DNA from: Acanthaster planci
Taxonomy: Eukaryota > Echinodermata > Asteroidea > Valvatida > Acanthasteridae
NCBI RefSeq assembly: GCF_001949145.1
Contig: NW_019091633.1
Coordinates: forward strand, 92,782-156,781
Length of the DNA stretch: 64,000 nt
Direction: 5' to 3'
Within the stretch, counting starts at the first letter, position 1, and each line of letters opens with the position of its first letter. Position numbers and translations under genes: made by a program. Below are positions 45,167 through 57,259 of this stretch, piece after piece. The notes under the pieces are model-generated. The model was not told where the DNA came from, made no database searches, and saw only the letters and a program-made list of their open reading frames with translations.

Positions 45167-45934
45167 GATCCACTCATACAGCTCAGCGCTGATACCATTT
45201 CCCCACCATCACCAGTGTAACCCGTGGTTCACATTTCAAAATAGCAGGAACCAAATTTCGTATTAATTTAATTTCCTTTAAAAACAAATATTGACCTCAC
45301 ACAATTCAGGATTTACGCACAAAAGAGATTTTGCTTTATTGGAGGGAATAAACAAGCCAATCAATATGAGAAATATAAAGTGAATCCAGAGAACACCAAT
45401 TCAGACGGCCATAAATTGAAATAGGAGATTCAAAGAAAATACAGGATCCTGTTAAGGAGTAATCTCAAATCTTGTCTGGGAAAAGTTGAGGATAAACTGC
45501 GGAAAAGTGTTGCGGTGGAATGTTGAAGGCTTCTGAAAAACTTCCTCACAATCTTCCCGGAATGAAGCTATCAGTATTTGTATACACTCCCCCCTGCGGT
45601 TTTGGCCAGGCAGGGCATTCAAGGACACCTGTACGGTTTTGATGACAGAAGAGCCACAAGCAAAGGACTGCACTCCTTACAAAGAGCTTTTTAAAACTTC
45701 TCTATCTGTATCATTTGGAATAAATATACATCAACCCTTTCATAAAATATAAAGCTTCTTCAGGTTTTTGTCTCCGGTAGGAAAGCTATGGTCTTACTTC
45801 AGGCAAACACAAATTTATTTGTATTTAATATGGCAATGTTACTGCACAAAACTACAGTGAAACCAACACGACGGCCTACAGAACTGCATCATATGTTTGT
45901 GCTACACGAGTAGTTGTTTTATTTCTACTCTTGG
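45167..45934. other. unresolved, weak coding-like patch
   Basis: Around 45430-45690 both strands are fairly open (minus ORF 45452-45673) with balanced composition. No domain was recognised. It may be a decayed retroelement piece. Confidence 0.3.
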
Positions 45935-46619
45935 TGATTGCTTCAGGAGCTAACAGCCTTCATCCGGGTTCATCAACTTTTGTTATCACATTTGCAAGAG
46001 CTCCCGAGAGCTGAAAATAATGTCAGGATGAGACGATTGAGCCCATGCAGATTTAACTACACCATGATCCCTACAGGGAAGTGGTTAAAACTTGAATATA
46101 TATGTTTTCTCATCCCCAGGCATGATCCACCAATAGACATAACTGTATATAATGATGTACACGCGGACCCTGGCCCACAACATCTGCAAGTATACTCTGA
46201 AGCTGATTGATCCTGTAAATGCCTGAAATCGATAAACTCTGGTTTGGAAACAAGGAGTGACGGTTTTGAAAGTCATCTACAACCAGGCCAGTCTTGTATG
46301 ACATATACACGAGTTGAACTTAATGAACTCAAGAAGAAAGGCAAGTTCTTGAATAAATCTGATTTTGACAGATTTAAAGCCATGGGGATCAATAAGTGAC
46401 GACGTGGCCATAGAGGAGGGAGACGACTGGCATCTCAGTCTAGGATACCTGTATATAATTCGGACTGCAGTGGAATCAATCCAATAGACATTTTGCCATG
46501 TTCCATGCCATGACCATGATACCAGTTCCTATCATCAAAAAACGGTCAGCCATGAACTTGACTCTGAACACTGGAACTCAGATTTGTATGGGCCTTGGAC
46601 ACTTAAAAGCAATCAAAGG

Positions 46620-47280
46620 AATTAAAATGATGTGTTTAAATGTACGTTCTATTTTCCCTAAATTAGGAGAATTACAATCAATGGCTGAAGAAACACAGGC
46701 ACACATTATTGGATTCGTTGAAACATGGTCAAATTATTCCATTTCTAACAACAAACTTGAAATACTGGGTTATGTATCACACAGAAAAGATCGCAAACCA
46801 TTTTGGGGGTGGTGTAGACGTCTATATTAAGGAATGTGTGCAACATAAAATCATTGTGATTGAAAATATGGATAGGATCGAGTCATTGTGGTTTGAAATA
46901 CAGTTGCCTATGACTAGGCCTTGGTTGTAAGTTTTGTATACCGACCTCCGAGTGATGAAATATTTTGGAGAATTTTTCTGTTACTCTTGATGGTGTCATG
47001 GGCTTGTATGCCTCTCAAAACATAGTTGAAATATCTTGTCTTGGTGACTTCAATGTTGATTACTTGTCTACACATCTAACCAATGTATAAGGTTGAATAA
47101 ATTTTCAAATGAGTCAGTTAATTAATGTTCCCACCAGAATAACTTAGCAGAACTCATCATGTATTGACCACATCTGGACAAATGATCCTAACATGTACTC
47201 TAAATGCAGAGTTTGCGATGTAAATATAAGTGATCATTTAAATTACGCTGTGAGAAAGTCTGTTAAGGGTCCAACCCGGC
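46620..47280 (+). pseudogene. LINE endonuclease (APE-like) remnant
   Basis: Motifs follow in order but in shifting frames: LNVRSIFPKLGEL near 46640; a catalytic Glu in FVETW near 46720; GGGVDVYIK near 46807; YRPPS near 46940; GDFNVDYLS near 47047; SCIDHIWTNDP near 47160; and SDHLNYAVRK near 47230. This is the nick-making enzyme of non-LTR elements. At least four frame changes are required. Confidence 0.78.
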
Positions 47281-47811
47281 ACAAATTTATTCGTACTCGT
47301 TCATTGAGGAACTTTAATGGTAATCTTTTTAGACAAGATCTTGCCAATTTACCCTGGTGCTTGTTGAATTTGCCGATGGTCCTAACATGGCTTGGAATGT
47401 TTTTAAAAAACATGATATTGAATATTGGTGACATACATTGCCCTGTAAAACTCTGAAAGTTCGAGTCAAGAAAACTGATTGGATAAATTGTGATTATCTC
47501 GAGCTGAGGCGAATATCGATGAAAGCTAAGCATATCGCCAATAAAACCGGCAATAAGGTCCACTTTAGGCATGCCAATGTACTCCGTAACAGGCTCAATA
47601 AATTGGGTGATAAATGAAAGAGAGACTATTTTGGAAATATGCAGAATGCCAAAAAAATGTGGTCTGCAATTAAAGAGGTGTTGCCAGGTACTAAATCTAT
47701 ATTGAATTTTGTTAAGTGAAAACTGGCAACAGAAAATTGACTTGGCTAACCGTTTTAATAAACACTTTGTTGATGTGGGAACAGCTCAGGAAAACTTGTT
47801 GAAATCGGGAT

Positions 47812-48420
47812 GTGATTTCACTGTTGATAGTCATAATACGATTGATCAACGGTTTTGCTTTTAGCAGAGCATCAACATATGAAGTGCTTAAGTTATTGCA
47901 AAAAACCCCTACTGGAAAAGCTTATGGTTCGGATGGTATCAATGGCCGCTTGTTGAAAGATGGGGCAACAGTTTTAGCTGAACCTTTGGCTTACATTTTT
48001 CAATTAAGGTTGTCAAGTGGAGTGGTCCCGGGTGACTGGAAACTGGCCAAAGTAACACACATTCATAAAGGTGATAGTACGTTGGATTGCAACAATTATC
48101 GACCAATTTCTGTTATCTCAGTTGTCAGGAAGATCTTTGAACATGTAGTTTACAACCAGCTTTTTCATTTCTTAATTAACAATAACGGTTTAGCCTTGCA
48201 ATAGACTGGTTTTAGACCTTGCTGCTCAACTACCACTACTTTAATCGATGCTTCTGATTTTTTGTTAAAAGCTTTTGATTCTGGCATGTTAACTGAGCTG
48301 TTTTTTATGTATCTGTGTAAAGCTTTCGACACGGTCAATCATTCTATTTTACTTTTTAAAAATGCAATCTATGGGAGTGGATGGAGTGGAACTTCATTGG
48401 TTCACCTCCTACCTTTCTCT
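47812..48420 (+). pseudogene. LINE reverse transcriptase fragment
   Basis: The frame gives LQKTPTGKAYGSDGINGRLL, GDWKLAKVTHIHKGD, NNYRPISVISVVRKIFEHVV, then an in-frame TAG at 48202-48204, then TGFRPCCSTTTTL and motif A as MYLCKAFDTVNHSIL. In active elements the third residue of that last string would be Asp; here it is Tyr. Sequence beyond about 48420 loses the RT pattern. Confidence 0.8.
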
Positions 48421-48806
48421 GAGTAAACAGGTCACAAAAATTTGAGATGTCACTTCTGATACACAATTTGTTCAATTTGGAGTTCTGCAAGGCACTATTT
48501 TAGGCTTGGAACAAACTGTTTGTGGCATTAAAGCATCCCATCCAAACAAGTTTAAGTATTTTTAAAAATCACCTACCTGGAATGTTTTATTGTAAATTTA
48601 TAATTGATACTCTGCTTACTTTATATTCTTAGCTTTCTTTACTCATATTATTTCAACTATTCTTAGTATTTTTTATCTATAGATACGTAGTTTTACCTGG
48701 TTCAATTTTAATTCTCTTTTTCTCTTGTCTTATGATTGTTTACTGGGACTCATAGGAGAACATTTTTTTTTTTATGAACTGAACAAGTGACCCAGTATAA
48801 ATAAGA

Positions 48807-48824
48807 AATAATAATAATAATAAT
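48807..48824 (+). repeat. (AAT)6 tail of the LINE
   Basis: Six AAT units directly after the LINE 3' region, acting as the simple-repeat tail that marks the end of many LINEs. Confidence 0.85.
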
Positions 48825-48826
48825 AA

Positions 48827-50501
48827 AGACATTAACAAGAAGAAATAATATACAGGCCCCATATTTCAACAAATCTTGCTGTAATATCTTTTTTATTAGA
48901 CAAATAAATCATGGTTTAATATATGGAAAGTTAAGCATATTGTTGCTTTGCATTTTATTGTCTCTTGATGTGAAATACTGCAAATCTGTTATTACAATCA
49001 TGATTAGACAATTCTGGCTGAGGAACCTTTAAAAATATTAAAGTAAACACTCCCAGTTTTGAATTCAGAAGTGATTGGATATGGAGGAACATGTATAACA
49101 AGGGGCAGAGGTAACACAACTTGTACATTTAACGAGCAAATGAAGCAAACTAAGCAGAGGGACTGACAAAGTCTATTTTTTTCCAAACAAGGATCTGATT
49201 CAGTCTTCAACACTGAACACATGACCACAGAGAAAGTCATAATTTGTTGAATGACCCAAGGTCAGTCTCTGGAAACTGCAAACCACTTAAAATACTGACC
49301 ACCTATTACAAGCCCACTGGTAATGTAAACTGACCTTCACAGTAAGTGATCTATTAATGCAAAATTCCATAACTTCCCCTCAATAAATGCACAGCTACTT
49401 GCGGGAAAATTGTGGGGAAAGGATTCACTCTCCCTACAGTTTTACCGCAACTTGTCCCGGACGAGATTTGAGATGACTCCTAAGTTAGAATACACTTTGA
49501 ACTCAAGGATGTAGAGATGAGTTGTGACAAGTCATTCCAAGGTGGGAGAACAGGAGTCCGTCATGTTGAGTGGCCAGTTGACAAAAGTAAAGAGCAAAAG
49601 TTTAGCAGAAGAAATATAATGCAAAGGAATACTTGCAGATCTTTCAAGATTGATGCTAGTGATTAATGCCACAGATGCCTTGGTGTACTTGTGCTGTGTT
49701 TGCAAGTCACAATAGCTCGGTGACCGGGATAGCTGGGGACAACTCTTCAGGCAGACTGTAGATACTCCCCTCCAGACCCTCTTTAAGAATATGCAGTTCA
49801 GCAACTCAGAGAGCCAACACTCATGAACATAAGGGGAAGACTTGGATTTTTAGGTCCTCGGGTCCAAATAAAAATAGTGCAGAGCGCAGACAAAATTCAG
49901 CAAGCATGTAGTCAGCATGATGGTAAAGTTTGGAATGCCAAGCTTGCCAAAACTCTGGGGCAAACCACCACCCAGAACATGCCCTTGCCACCCACATGAC
50001 TAGCTTACGCTCCCATTGGACAACTTAAAAAATGTCACACGATTCCAATACTGATTCGTCATTCAGTATCTAGGCAGATGAGCACTTAGCAGGAGTTTAT
50101 GACTTTCACAGCTGAGGTAAGGTGTGAATTACAACTAGGGATAAAGTGTCCCAACATCCCAATGATCTCTTGTAAAATTTACTGGGAGTGTGCACACTGG
50201 TGTACTAGTCAGAGATTAAAGGCAGTGGATACAAAGAGCATCATGTGATCTTGTAGGAAAACAGGAACATAAAGATAAACTGATGACACAGCAAGTTATT
50301 TGAAAAAAAGGAATACTTATTTAATAGATCAAAAGTTCAACACTGGAACACCGCTTACCAGTTGAAAAGTCAAAAGCTCAGGAAAAAACAATTTAAGTAT
50401 GCAAAAGAAAACATAGTCATAAACAAATAAAATTTGAAATTATAACCCAAGACCTCTTTTGGAATGGGGTTACATCAGCTCAGCAGCCTCCAGTCCCCTG
50501 A
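48827..50501. other. no gene recognised; second site of the TTGGC repeat
   Basis: The minus ORF 49532-49804 is open but motif-free. At 49920-50030 gccaagcttgccaaaac and following words match the dispersed TTGGC/GCCAA repeat of 28 kb. Confidence 0.4.
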
Positions 50502-50711
50502 AGACGTCTTGCAACCCCACCTCTCAGGCGAGTAGATGCAGAGACGAGTGTACAGCCCTCAGCAGAGTTGGTGACATCAGAACCAGTATGTGTGAACTCC
50601 CCCGGCCATGCTGGAACCTGTGATGAGGACGAGATCCACGAGATCTACCTGCAGGAAAGCTCCAGAGCATTTACTGTACTGACGACACTAAAGAACACTA
50701 GTGGACATTAA
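50502..50711 (+). pseudogene. possible retroelement Pol tail
   Basis: A 69-codon frame running into a TAA (50709-50711) reads RRLATPPLRRVDAETSVQPS, then an acidic stretch CDEDEIHEIYLQE. Arg/Pro motifs followed by acidic residues and a stop are typical of the C-terminal tail of gypsy Pol. The following non-coding sequence, with the MITE at 50891 inside it, could be an LTR, but no second copy was found. Confidence 0.35.
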
Positions 50712-50890
50712 AGCTATTCCACATATTGGCAAGGACACCAATAGAGTTGGACAATGTAAAAGGGGTCCCCTTTTAAACTAGTTCTATTAGAATTTTTTTA
50801 TTATTATTTTCTTTCTTCTGTATGGTACATCCCCAAGCACTTTTTGCTTTTTTGCTGTTGGATTTTCAACTTGGTTTTCGGCTTGCACCA

Positions 50891-51478
50891 TTAACCACTA
50901 CCTGCCGGGGACTCCGAAATTGGAGCCGTATGGTTTATATGTGTGGCCGGGGTCTCCGAACTCGGACAAAGGAAACAGGGCCCTGTAACAAAAGACCATA
51001 CTCTGAACAAAAGACCAGGCTGCTGGGCATTATCAACATTTTTCACTCTCAAAAGTGGTGATAATCCAGCGTTGTTTTGAAACCGTATACCAGGGTTTGG
51101 GGCATTGAGAGCAAGTGGATTACCACTGGGGACAAAACCGCCGCAGCGATGAGCCACACAGCACCGCTGCATGCTAATCTGGCCCCTGTTGAAAAGAGGT
51201 CAGCAGTGCACTGAGCCAGGTTCGTGAACAAAAGACAGTTGTATAACGCCGCACAATCTGGACTCTGTTTACAAGGCTGCAGGCCTGGCTGAAATATTTG
51301 GGCGTCAATGAAGGTCACCTGTCAACTTACAGTAGTGCCTAAAGATTACTCCGTGCGGCTATAAACGACTGTTAAATGGAATGATGAATTGTTGAAGGAT
51401 TTTGAAAATGGAAAAAATGACAGTCATGCCGGCCCAGCATCATCAACGTTGAAAAATGCCCTAGCACGAAGTGGTTAA
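50891..51478 (+). mobile_element. piggyBac-like MITE, 588 bp, copy 2
   Basis: Same family and orientation as 15968-16560. The ends are TTAACCACTACCTGCCGGGG and the complement ending CGAAGTGGTTAA, bordered by TTAA. The interior differs by scattered substitutions and a few short gaps. Unlike copy 1, its flanks are not palindromic. ORFs at 50822-51061 and 50891-51318 are shadows. Confidence 0.82.
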
Positions 51479-53090
51479 CACCTGTGCTTACAGCAGACAG
51501 TGAGATCCCCTTCTTGGAAGTGGAGTGACCCTCGATGGAGTGGTGCTCTGGTCCGGGTAAAAGTTTGGATTTTGTTGGGTTTTGTGAGTTGAGTTTTTAT
51601 TGTTTTATTGTTAGTTGTTGCACATGCTCTGCTTAGCGCCACCAACGTTACGATGTATCTTATTTGTACATGAAGACATGCACGCACACATCTCTGGGTT
51701 GCAACCCTATGTGTGTGACCCTGCCACTGATACTACACATGCTGTGTGGCCACCAGGCCCTAAAGGTGAGGGTCTGGCAGGTTACACTGTGCATGAAAAT
51801 TATCAACCACATGGCATTTGTCTGGTTTCCAGCATTCCGTATTTAGTATTGTGTTACAGGCTATGGGTGAGTGTTGCATCATCCTGTGCATCCTACTACA
51901 ATGCAACGGAATTTTTTTTTTAGCAAAACCATTACATTTTTCAACATATTAAAAAAGTTGGTCAAAAAACAGTCATGTTGAACCAAGGGATTTCTACAGA
52001 CAAAAGAACAACCCTTTGGTGACATATCTAAGAAATAAAATGAAACATTAATAAGCAATTTTACAAAAAAAATCCTTTCTGTTCATGGATTTTAGGGGAG
52101 TCACAAAAGAGGCAAACAAACGGTAAGCACATTCATTACACAGGCTCGTTTGTGGGATAGAATGCACTGTACCGGAACCAAAGTATAATTTCGTTTCTGA
52201 TACCATCTACATCTATACCATCTACATCTAGATAAACAACTTAAGTGCTTATTTTTACGAGAAAGAAACATATATGTAATCATTGCAGATATCGTACAAC
52301 ATGGGAATGTAATTGTGGACATAATTTTTCCTTTTTTACTATTACATACACCCCTTTTTTAAAAATGGAAGTGGCTCACAGACAGCCGTTAGCACTTGGC
52401 TCTTGGACTCCCTCCAGCCCCCCCCTCCCCCAGCAGTGCCTGGGTGGATATGCCTTAGACATGTGGTGACTCCCTTATTGGGGGGGGAGGGATGGGATAG
52501 TGTGACCAGTGGACTGTTAATAGGGAAGGGAGCAGGTGCTAGCCTGGGTTGGAGCTTGGTCAGAGTGGTTTTTATCGCTTACAGCATAACCACCCTTCTT
52601 AGTGTTTATTCTTTGGAGGCAAGTGGCAGACTAAGGTATGCTGCGATAGTAACAGGAGTGGCAGCCAAAGAGATTGTTTGTACTGTTTCCAGAGGCAACC
52701 AAAATATTACACTCTGTTTCTAAAGTACTGTGGGTAACTAATGTGTTGCTGCACTTGAGATACAGATTGCGTGTAGTTTATTGATATAGATGATTGGTAT
52801 TGATATTGTCGAGTGACTGTTGCAAACTTTTCAATTGCCATGCTTGGCAGTGTGCACTGCTGAGTGAACAACACGTTTTAGCACAGTCTATCTCCTGCCA
52901 TCCTTTTTTTAGAATAAATCACAGTCAGTAAATCACAGTTGCTGGCATGGGAGTAATTTCACAGATTCCAGTCTCTCCCCACTCTAGAATCCAAAGTACC
53001 TGTCCCCCAAACATTAGGACACAATTTTGTAAAAGTAAAAACAACAGATATAATATTCAATATAATTGCATACAAGGTTAAATAAATTAC
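51479..53090. other. no gene recognised
   Basis: Contains a GC-richer patch at 52380-52720 with a plus ORF (52403-52723) lacking motifs. Short words there (gctagcctgg, caagtggcaga) recall 38.64-38.74 kb. A G-run and C-run lie near 52420-52490. Confidence 0.4.
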
Positions 53091-53221
53091 CTTGAGATAG
53101 ACTGTGCTGCATGAAGGAGCATCATGACATCTTGTGGCAATGTGGATCTCTGCTCAGAACTCTGTAATTCTACTGGAAATGGTATTAACATCTCTTGTTC
53201 TTGAATGTGCTCTTCATTTAC
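53091..53221 (-). CDS. internal exon of unidentified host gene (most 5' found)
   Basis: The exon is 131 bp. The acceptor is tttgtttgtag just above 53221 and the donor is AAG|gtaattt just below 53091. Only one frame is open; the other two stop at once. It starts in phase 0 and ends with two bases of a codon. The peptide is acidic then helical: VNEEHIQEQEMLIPFPVELQ and QDVMMLLHAAQSIS. It probably belongs to the same gene as the exons at 28.5, 26.9, 15.7 and 7.2 kb, though a linking exon is missing. Confidence 0.76.
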
Positions 53222-56200
53222 CTACAAACAAAGCAAACACATGCATCAACTTCCATGAATTACAAATTGCCCTTTTTTCTCATTTAACAGTAAATCCCAA
53301 GAAGTGTCTGCTGCCTCTACAAATTGCCAGAAAGCTTAAATGTAGACTGTCATCCAGAGAAAAAGCTCACTCAAGGACAAATGATTGACAAAAACTGATT
53401 TGTGACATACCTTGAGCTTGAGCACTAACACTGAAGTTTGACTGTCCCCATGTGAAAATCCCAGTCAGAGAATTAAAGTGTCCTAAGCATTGTCTAATAA
53501 CAAGATCACGTCACCTACTACAAAAACCTCTTAAAATGAAACATGATGAATAGAATGTGGTCATTTTATTCAAATTTCCTGGACACAAATATCAAACCAA
53601 GGAAGCAATCATTTCATTTTGCTGAAAGCTAATCTGGACATTTAGGGAGCTTATCCAAAAGGTCACCACGGTTTAACAGCACACGGTCACCGCGGTTAAG
53701 CCCAGTTGCTAGGAACTGCGGCGACTGCATTGAAGCTCACTCAAGCAAAGAACATTTAATGAGGCAGCTCCAGGATGAACGCAATTATTATGCTGATGCT
53801 CTTGAATTATGCATGCCTGCCGCAGTGACCACGGTCAACCCGAACCCGAACAGCGTGGAGCACAGACAGACGCTTGGTGTACATGAACATGTTCATGTAT
53901 ATCTACTGATTATTCTCAGAATGTGTAAAGTGCGCGCCGTATCTGCAATTCAAAGCCACATATGTTCACGCCCCTCACGAAGGTTGTGCGCATGTGTACT
54001 GAATCCCACTACAGCCAGAAGCCAGTAAAATAGCTCTTGACTCGGACAGGTGGACCCCAAAAGTAATCGATCAACATCAAGCTCAGAAAAAGTTGTTTGC
54101 CCCTCATTTCCATACCAATTAATATTTAAACACGCAAAGTCCCTTTTGACAACTTACACATGATAAAAATCCTTTTTCTGCCAAATTTTTGCCCGTCTTT
54201 CTTCCATACCTCCAAAGAAACAGAGTCAGAAGTTGGAAGTGAAGCCAACATTTAAGAGGGGATTTTTTTCAGTTTTGTCGAGTTTTCCCTGACATTTCTC
54301 TACTTGTGAATAGTGAGGAATGTTATGAATGCCCTAATGAGAAAATATCATGCAAGCAGGAATCCATATGGATGAAAACGGAAAGTTTTTGCTCATGCCT
54401 TTTAGTCGGGCAATTTGAGGTGATTGACATATTAGTGCAATGCAGTAAAAGTCAACTCGTACCCGAACGCACTCGTATCCAGGTGGGTGGAGGGGTACGT
54501 GTGAACCATGCACAAAATCCGGACATCTCATTTTTTGACCGCTGCCAAACTCAGTACGGAAATTTGAATCCACATCAAAACGAACTGCATTTCAGACAAA
54601 TGGCTTTCGATCTTGAAAAAAAGAGCTGACAGATACGAAAAATTTATCAGTCTTACCAGACAGTATCACCGATGATCTTAGAGGAATTTGAAAAAAGGTG
54701 TGAAAATTAGGCAATAAGTAAGGTGAAAAATATGGAAAATGACGAAAATGGGTCCCAATGAAAAATAAAGTGAATTTCTAAAAACGCTTTTCTTCCTAGA
54801 AGTAATAACCTTTTTTGTACATAAGAGTTACTAGTCTTTCACATGGCATCAAAGTTATTTGAAGGTAAACTCGGCAAAATTGTGAAAATTAGCCACAAAA
54901 CTAGGTAAAAAAATGATAACTTTTCATAATTATACTTTGTTGTAAAAGTGTTATTTTCCAATTTCTTTGATTATTTGTTCGCGGTCTTTCTTACCAGAAG
55001 CTATCAAATATCACCATTTGATAGACTCTTGGCAATTTATTCACACACTAGGTCTTCAAGGGGAGTGGCAGTACAAATCCCTCACTTGGGTGACCACCAA
55101 TATGCGGCGTCTGCTAGAATAATTTTTCAAGCCGACGACCATTATGTCACTATTGGGCATGCATGAAGACACAAACTAAATGCATGCACAGTCTATGGGG
55201 ATCAAGTGAAGCATCGGGGGACATAAACGGGGTGAATTCTTTTCAGACTGTCACAAAAAAGCAGACTCTGTATATGCTACAAAGGTGATCCGCACAATGC
55301 CCGAAAATATATATTTTACTCGGCACAACATCGAATCACACATGGAGAGAACTATCCTGTATTTCAACATGTGTGCAGGTGTTCATGTACAGCATCGTTG
55401 GCACGCATGTGTGCACCCAGAATCGTGCAAGAATTAAACGATGTGACTTTTTGTCACTTCGTGAAAATAGAGACACACAGAGGCTAAGCTTTTTGTAGTT
55501 ATTTGTTTCCAGTTGCTAAGAAATTAAACAACATTTTGCTTTGAAACTCTGCTAATTTGTACTTTACATTAAAGGAAGTAAAATGAAAAACTCGAGATCG
55601 AAATATTTTCAATTTTCCGCTGGCGGGTTTTTGTCACTTTGTGAAAACACCGACGAATTAAATATATTGCGATGTGTTTAGAATAATAAAATTCACTGTC
55701 ACATGAAAAGTGTTAATGTCAGTGCAGTGTTAATGAGATAAAAAAAAAATACATATAAACGAATCCATCCAGGGATTCTAAAAGGCTGTCAATCGCCATG
55801 AATGAGGATGAAAACTAAACGGCATGCACATGTAGGCCTGTGTGTACCTGCAAGAATGTGAAGACTCATCAACTGGAGCCCCCATAAATGTAAGTAGTCT
55901 TTCCAACACAAATTGTGTCATAAAGAGACATTTTCATTTATTTTCCGTCTGTCTTATCATTTTGGACATGAGCTGCTTGACACGATTTATCAATAATCCG
56001 AGTTCACTTGCCCACCATGTGGCATGGCCGCCCGCATGCGAGATGGTCACTGAAGAAACATGATGTCATGACGGAATACATACATTATGATTGGATAGCT
56101 GTGTCTTGCAAAATGAACGTCATGAAAATGCACAGTCTCATTGGTGGGTACGCTAGACCTTTCTGCAGCAACATGAATAATTCAGCGTTAGGCGATTAGT

Positions 56201-57201
56201 TGGGTTCTTTAGATGTGAGAGTAGTGGAGTGAACCTATTTGGCCGTATTTTTATCAGGATTGGGAAGGAAATTTTTATTCGACGTTTGTGTAATCAATGT
56301 AAACAGTTATTTATTTTTTAATCGTGCTTTACATTAGTCACGACTATAGGAAACTGGCAAACGTTGTCTGTGTATTGTGTTTTAAGAGTGTGTGACGCAT
56401 CTGGAGGGGCGGGCGATTAGTCTTGTGCTGTGGCCGGAAATTCTGTGGAAACACGCTCATTTGTTATAACAGCAGTACATACATGAACACGGAAAACACA
56501 AATATAGACATGAGATTACTTTTTGTGAATGAACCTGCAGAAAAATTTGTGATGGCAGTGTTTTTTTGACTGTAGAGCTGCAGTCATATACGATGTACAT
56601 GTAGTGGAACACTCGTGATCTTTTTGGCAGGAACTTTACATTGACTGGTTGATACATTTTTCTCATACCTTCTTTGCCTGTTGGGAACCAGTGTGACGCA
56701 CTACGCATGCGTTTTTACCACCGCGATTCGCAAACATTCATTGAAAATGGGTCAGTTCATATTCAGCAGGAAAGGAAACACGTATGCACAATTTAGAGGT
56801 CAGAATTCGCAATAGTCGAACTCACTTCTGGCGAAAGATCGCTACAGATATTTCATGACATCGTATTCGCTTCATTTTCTCATTCGCCTGAAGTATGGAC
56901 CAGCCTTTACACTTTTATAGGTGTATATTAAATTTGCTCTTTCCTCTTTCCCTGCACCAAAATATATGCAACGGCCAACTGACCATGTAGGTATACATCT
57001 ATTAAAACAGAAATGTCCGAGACAAAAAATACCCGCTTTATTCACCACTCTGACATTTACATATTCTGGAGACTGTTGAGTCTAAAAACTCACTTGAAGC
57101 ACTTCTCAAAGTTGCTCTGGGATGACGACCTTGAGGTTGCTGAACATGACTCTTTTGCAAGAATTAAGGGCTAGAAGACTGGATTCCAATAAATTAAAAT
57201 A
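53222..57201. other. intron or upstream sequence, no gene recognised
   Basis: At 53660-53710 a ggtcacc(a/g)cggttTAA word occurs twice, 25 bp apart, followed by an X-box-like gttgctaggaac. This may be a promoter-like patch. Plus ORFs at 53759-54028 and 54306-54629 show no motif. The remainder is AT-rich. Confidence 0.35.
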
Positions 57202-57259
57202 GACGCGGTGGCCGCGGCTCGCCAAAGAGTCTGTGGAACCGACCACAGCCACCGCGGTC
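57202..57259. repeat. short GC-rich inverted repeat
   Basis: gacgcggtggc (57202-57212) mirrors gccaccgcggtc (57248-57259) with one extra base and a loop of 35 bases, standing out in AT-rich DNA. Confidence 0.55.

Larger units (their letters stand above)
45935..48826 (+). mobile_element. 5'-to-3' CR1/L2-type LINE, internally deleted
   Basis: Order: a lead region with HADPGPQH near 46155 (the 'NPGP' motif common before the endonuclease), an APE-type endonuclease, an RT start, and a 3' region ending in (AAT)6 at 48807-48824. The RT is cut after motif A, near 48400-48530; the palm YxDD box and the C-terminal domain are missing. Many stops and frameshifts. The CR1/L2 grouping rests on motif style and the short 3' repeat, so it is tentative. 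Confidence 0.75.
7195..53221 (-). other. span of a split host gene (five exons found)
   Basis: Five minus-strand open segments have GT-AG borders. In transcript order they are 53091-53221, 28520-28725, 26949-27096, 15682-15867 and 7195-7374. The 28520-28725 exon ends with two bases of an Arg codon, and the 26949-27096 exon opens with its third base. All later borders fall between codons, so four exons join in frame. The first exon found ends in phase 2 but the second needs phase 0, so at least one exon between 28.7 and 53.1 kb is missing from my list, or the two belong to different genes. The protein is rich in Leu, Ala, Gln and Met with helical spacing, like a HEAT/ARM-type scaffold, but I cannot name it. 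No start, stop, promoter or poly(A) site was identified. Confidence 0.65.

Noticed and set aside
52403-52723. 106-codon plus frame with a hydrophobic stretch
   Set aside because: Starts in a proline/G-run low-complexity patch and shows no motif; likely chance in GC-richer DNA.
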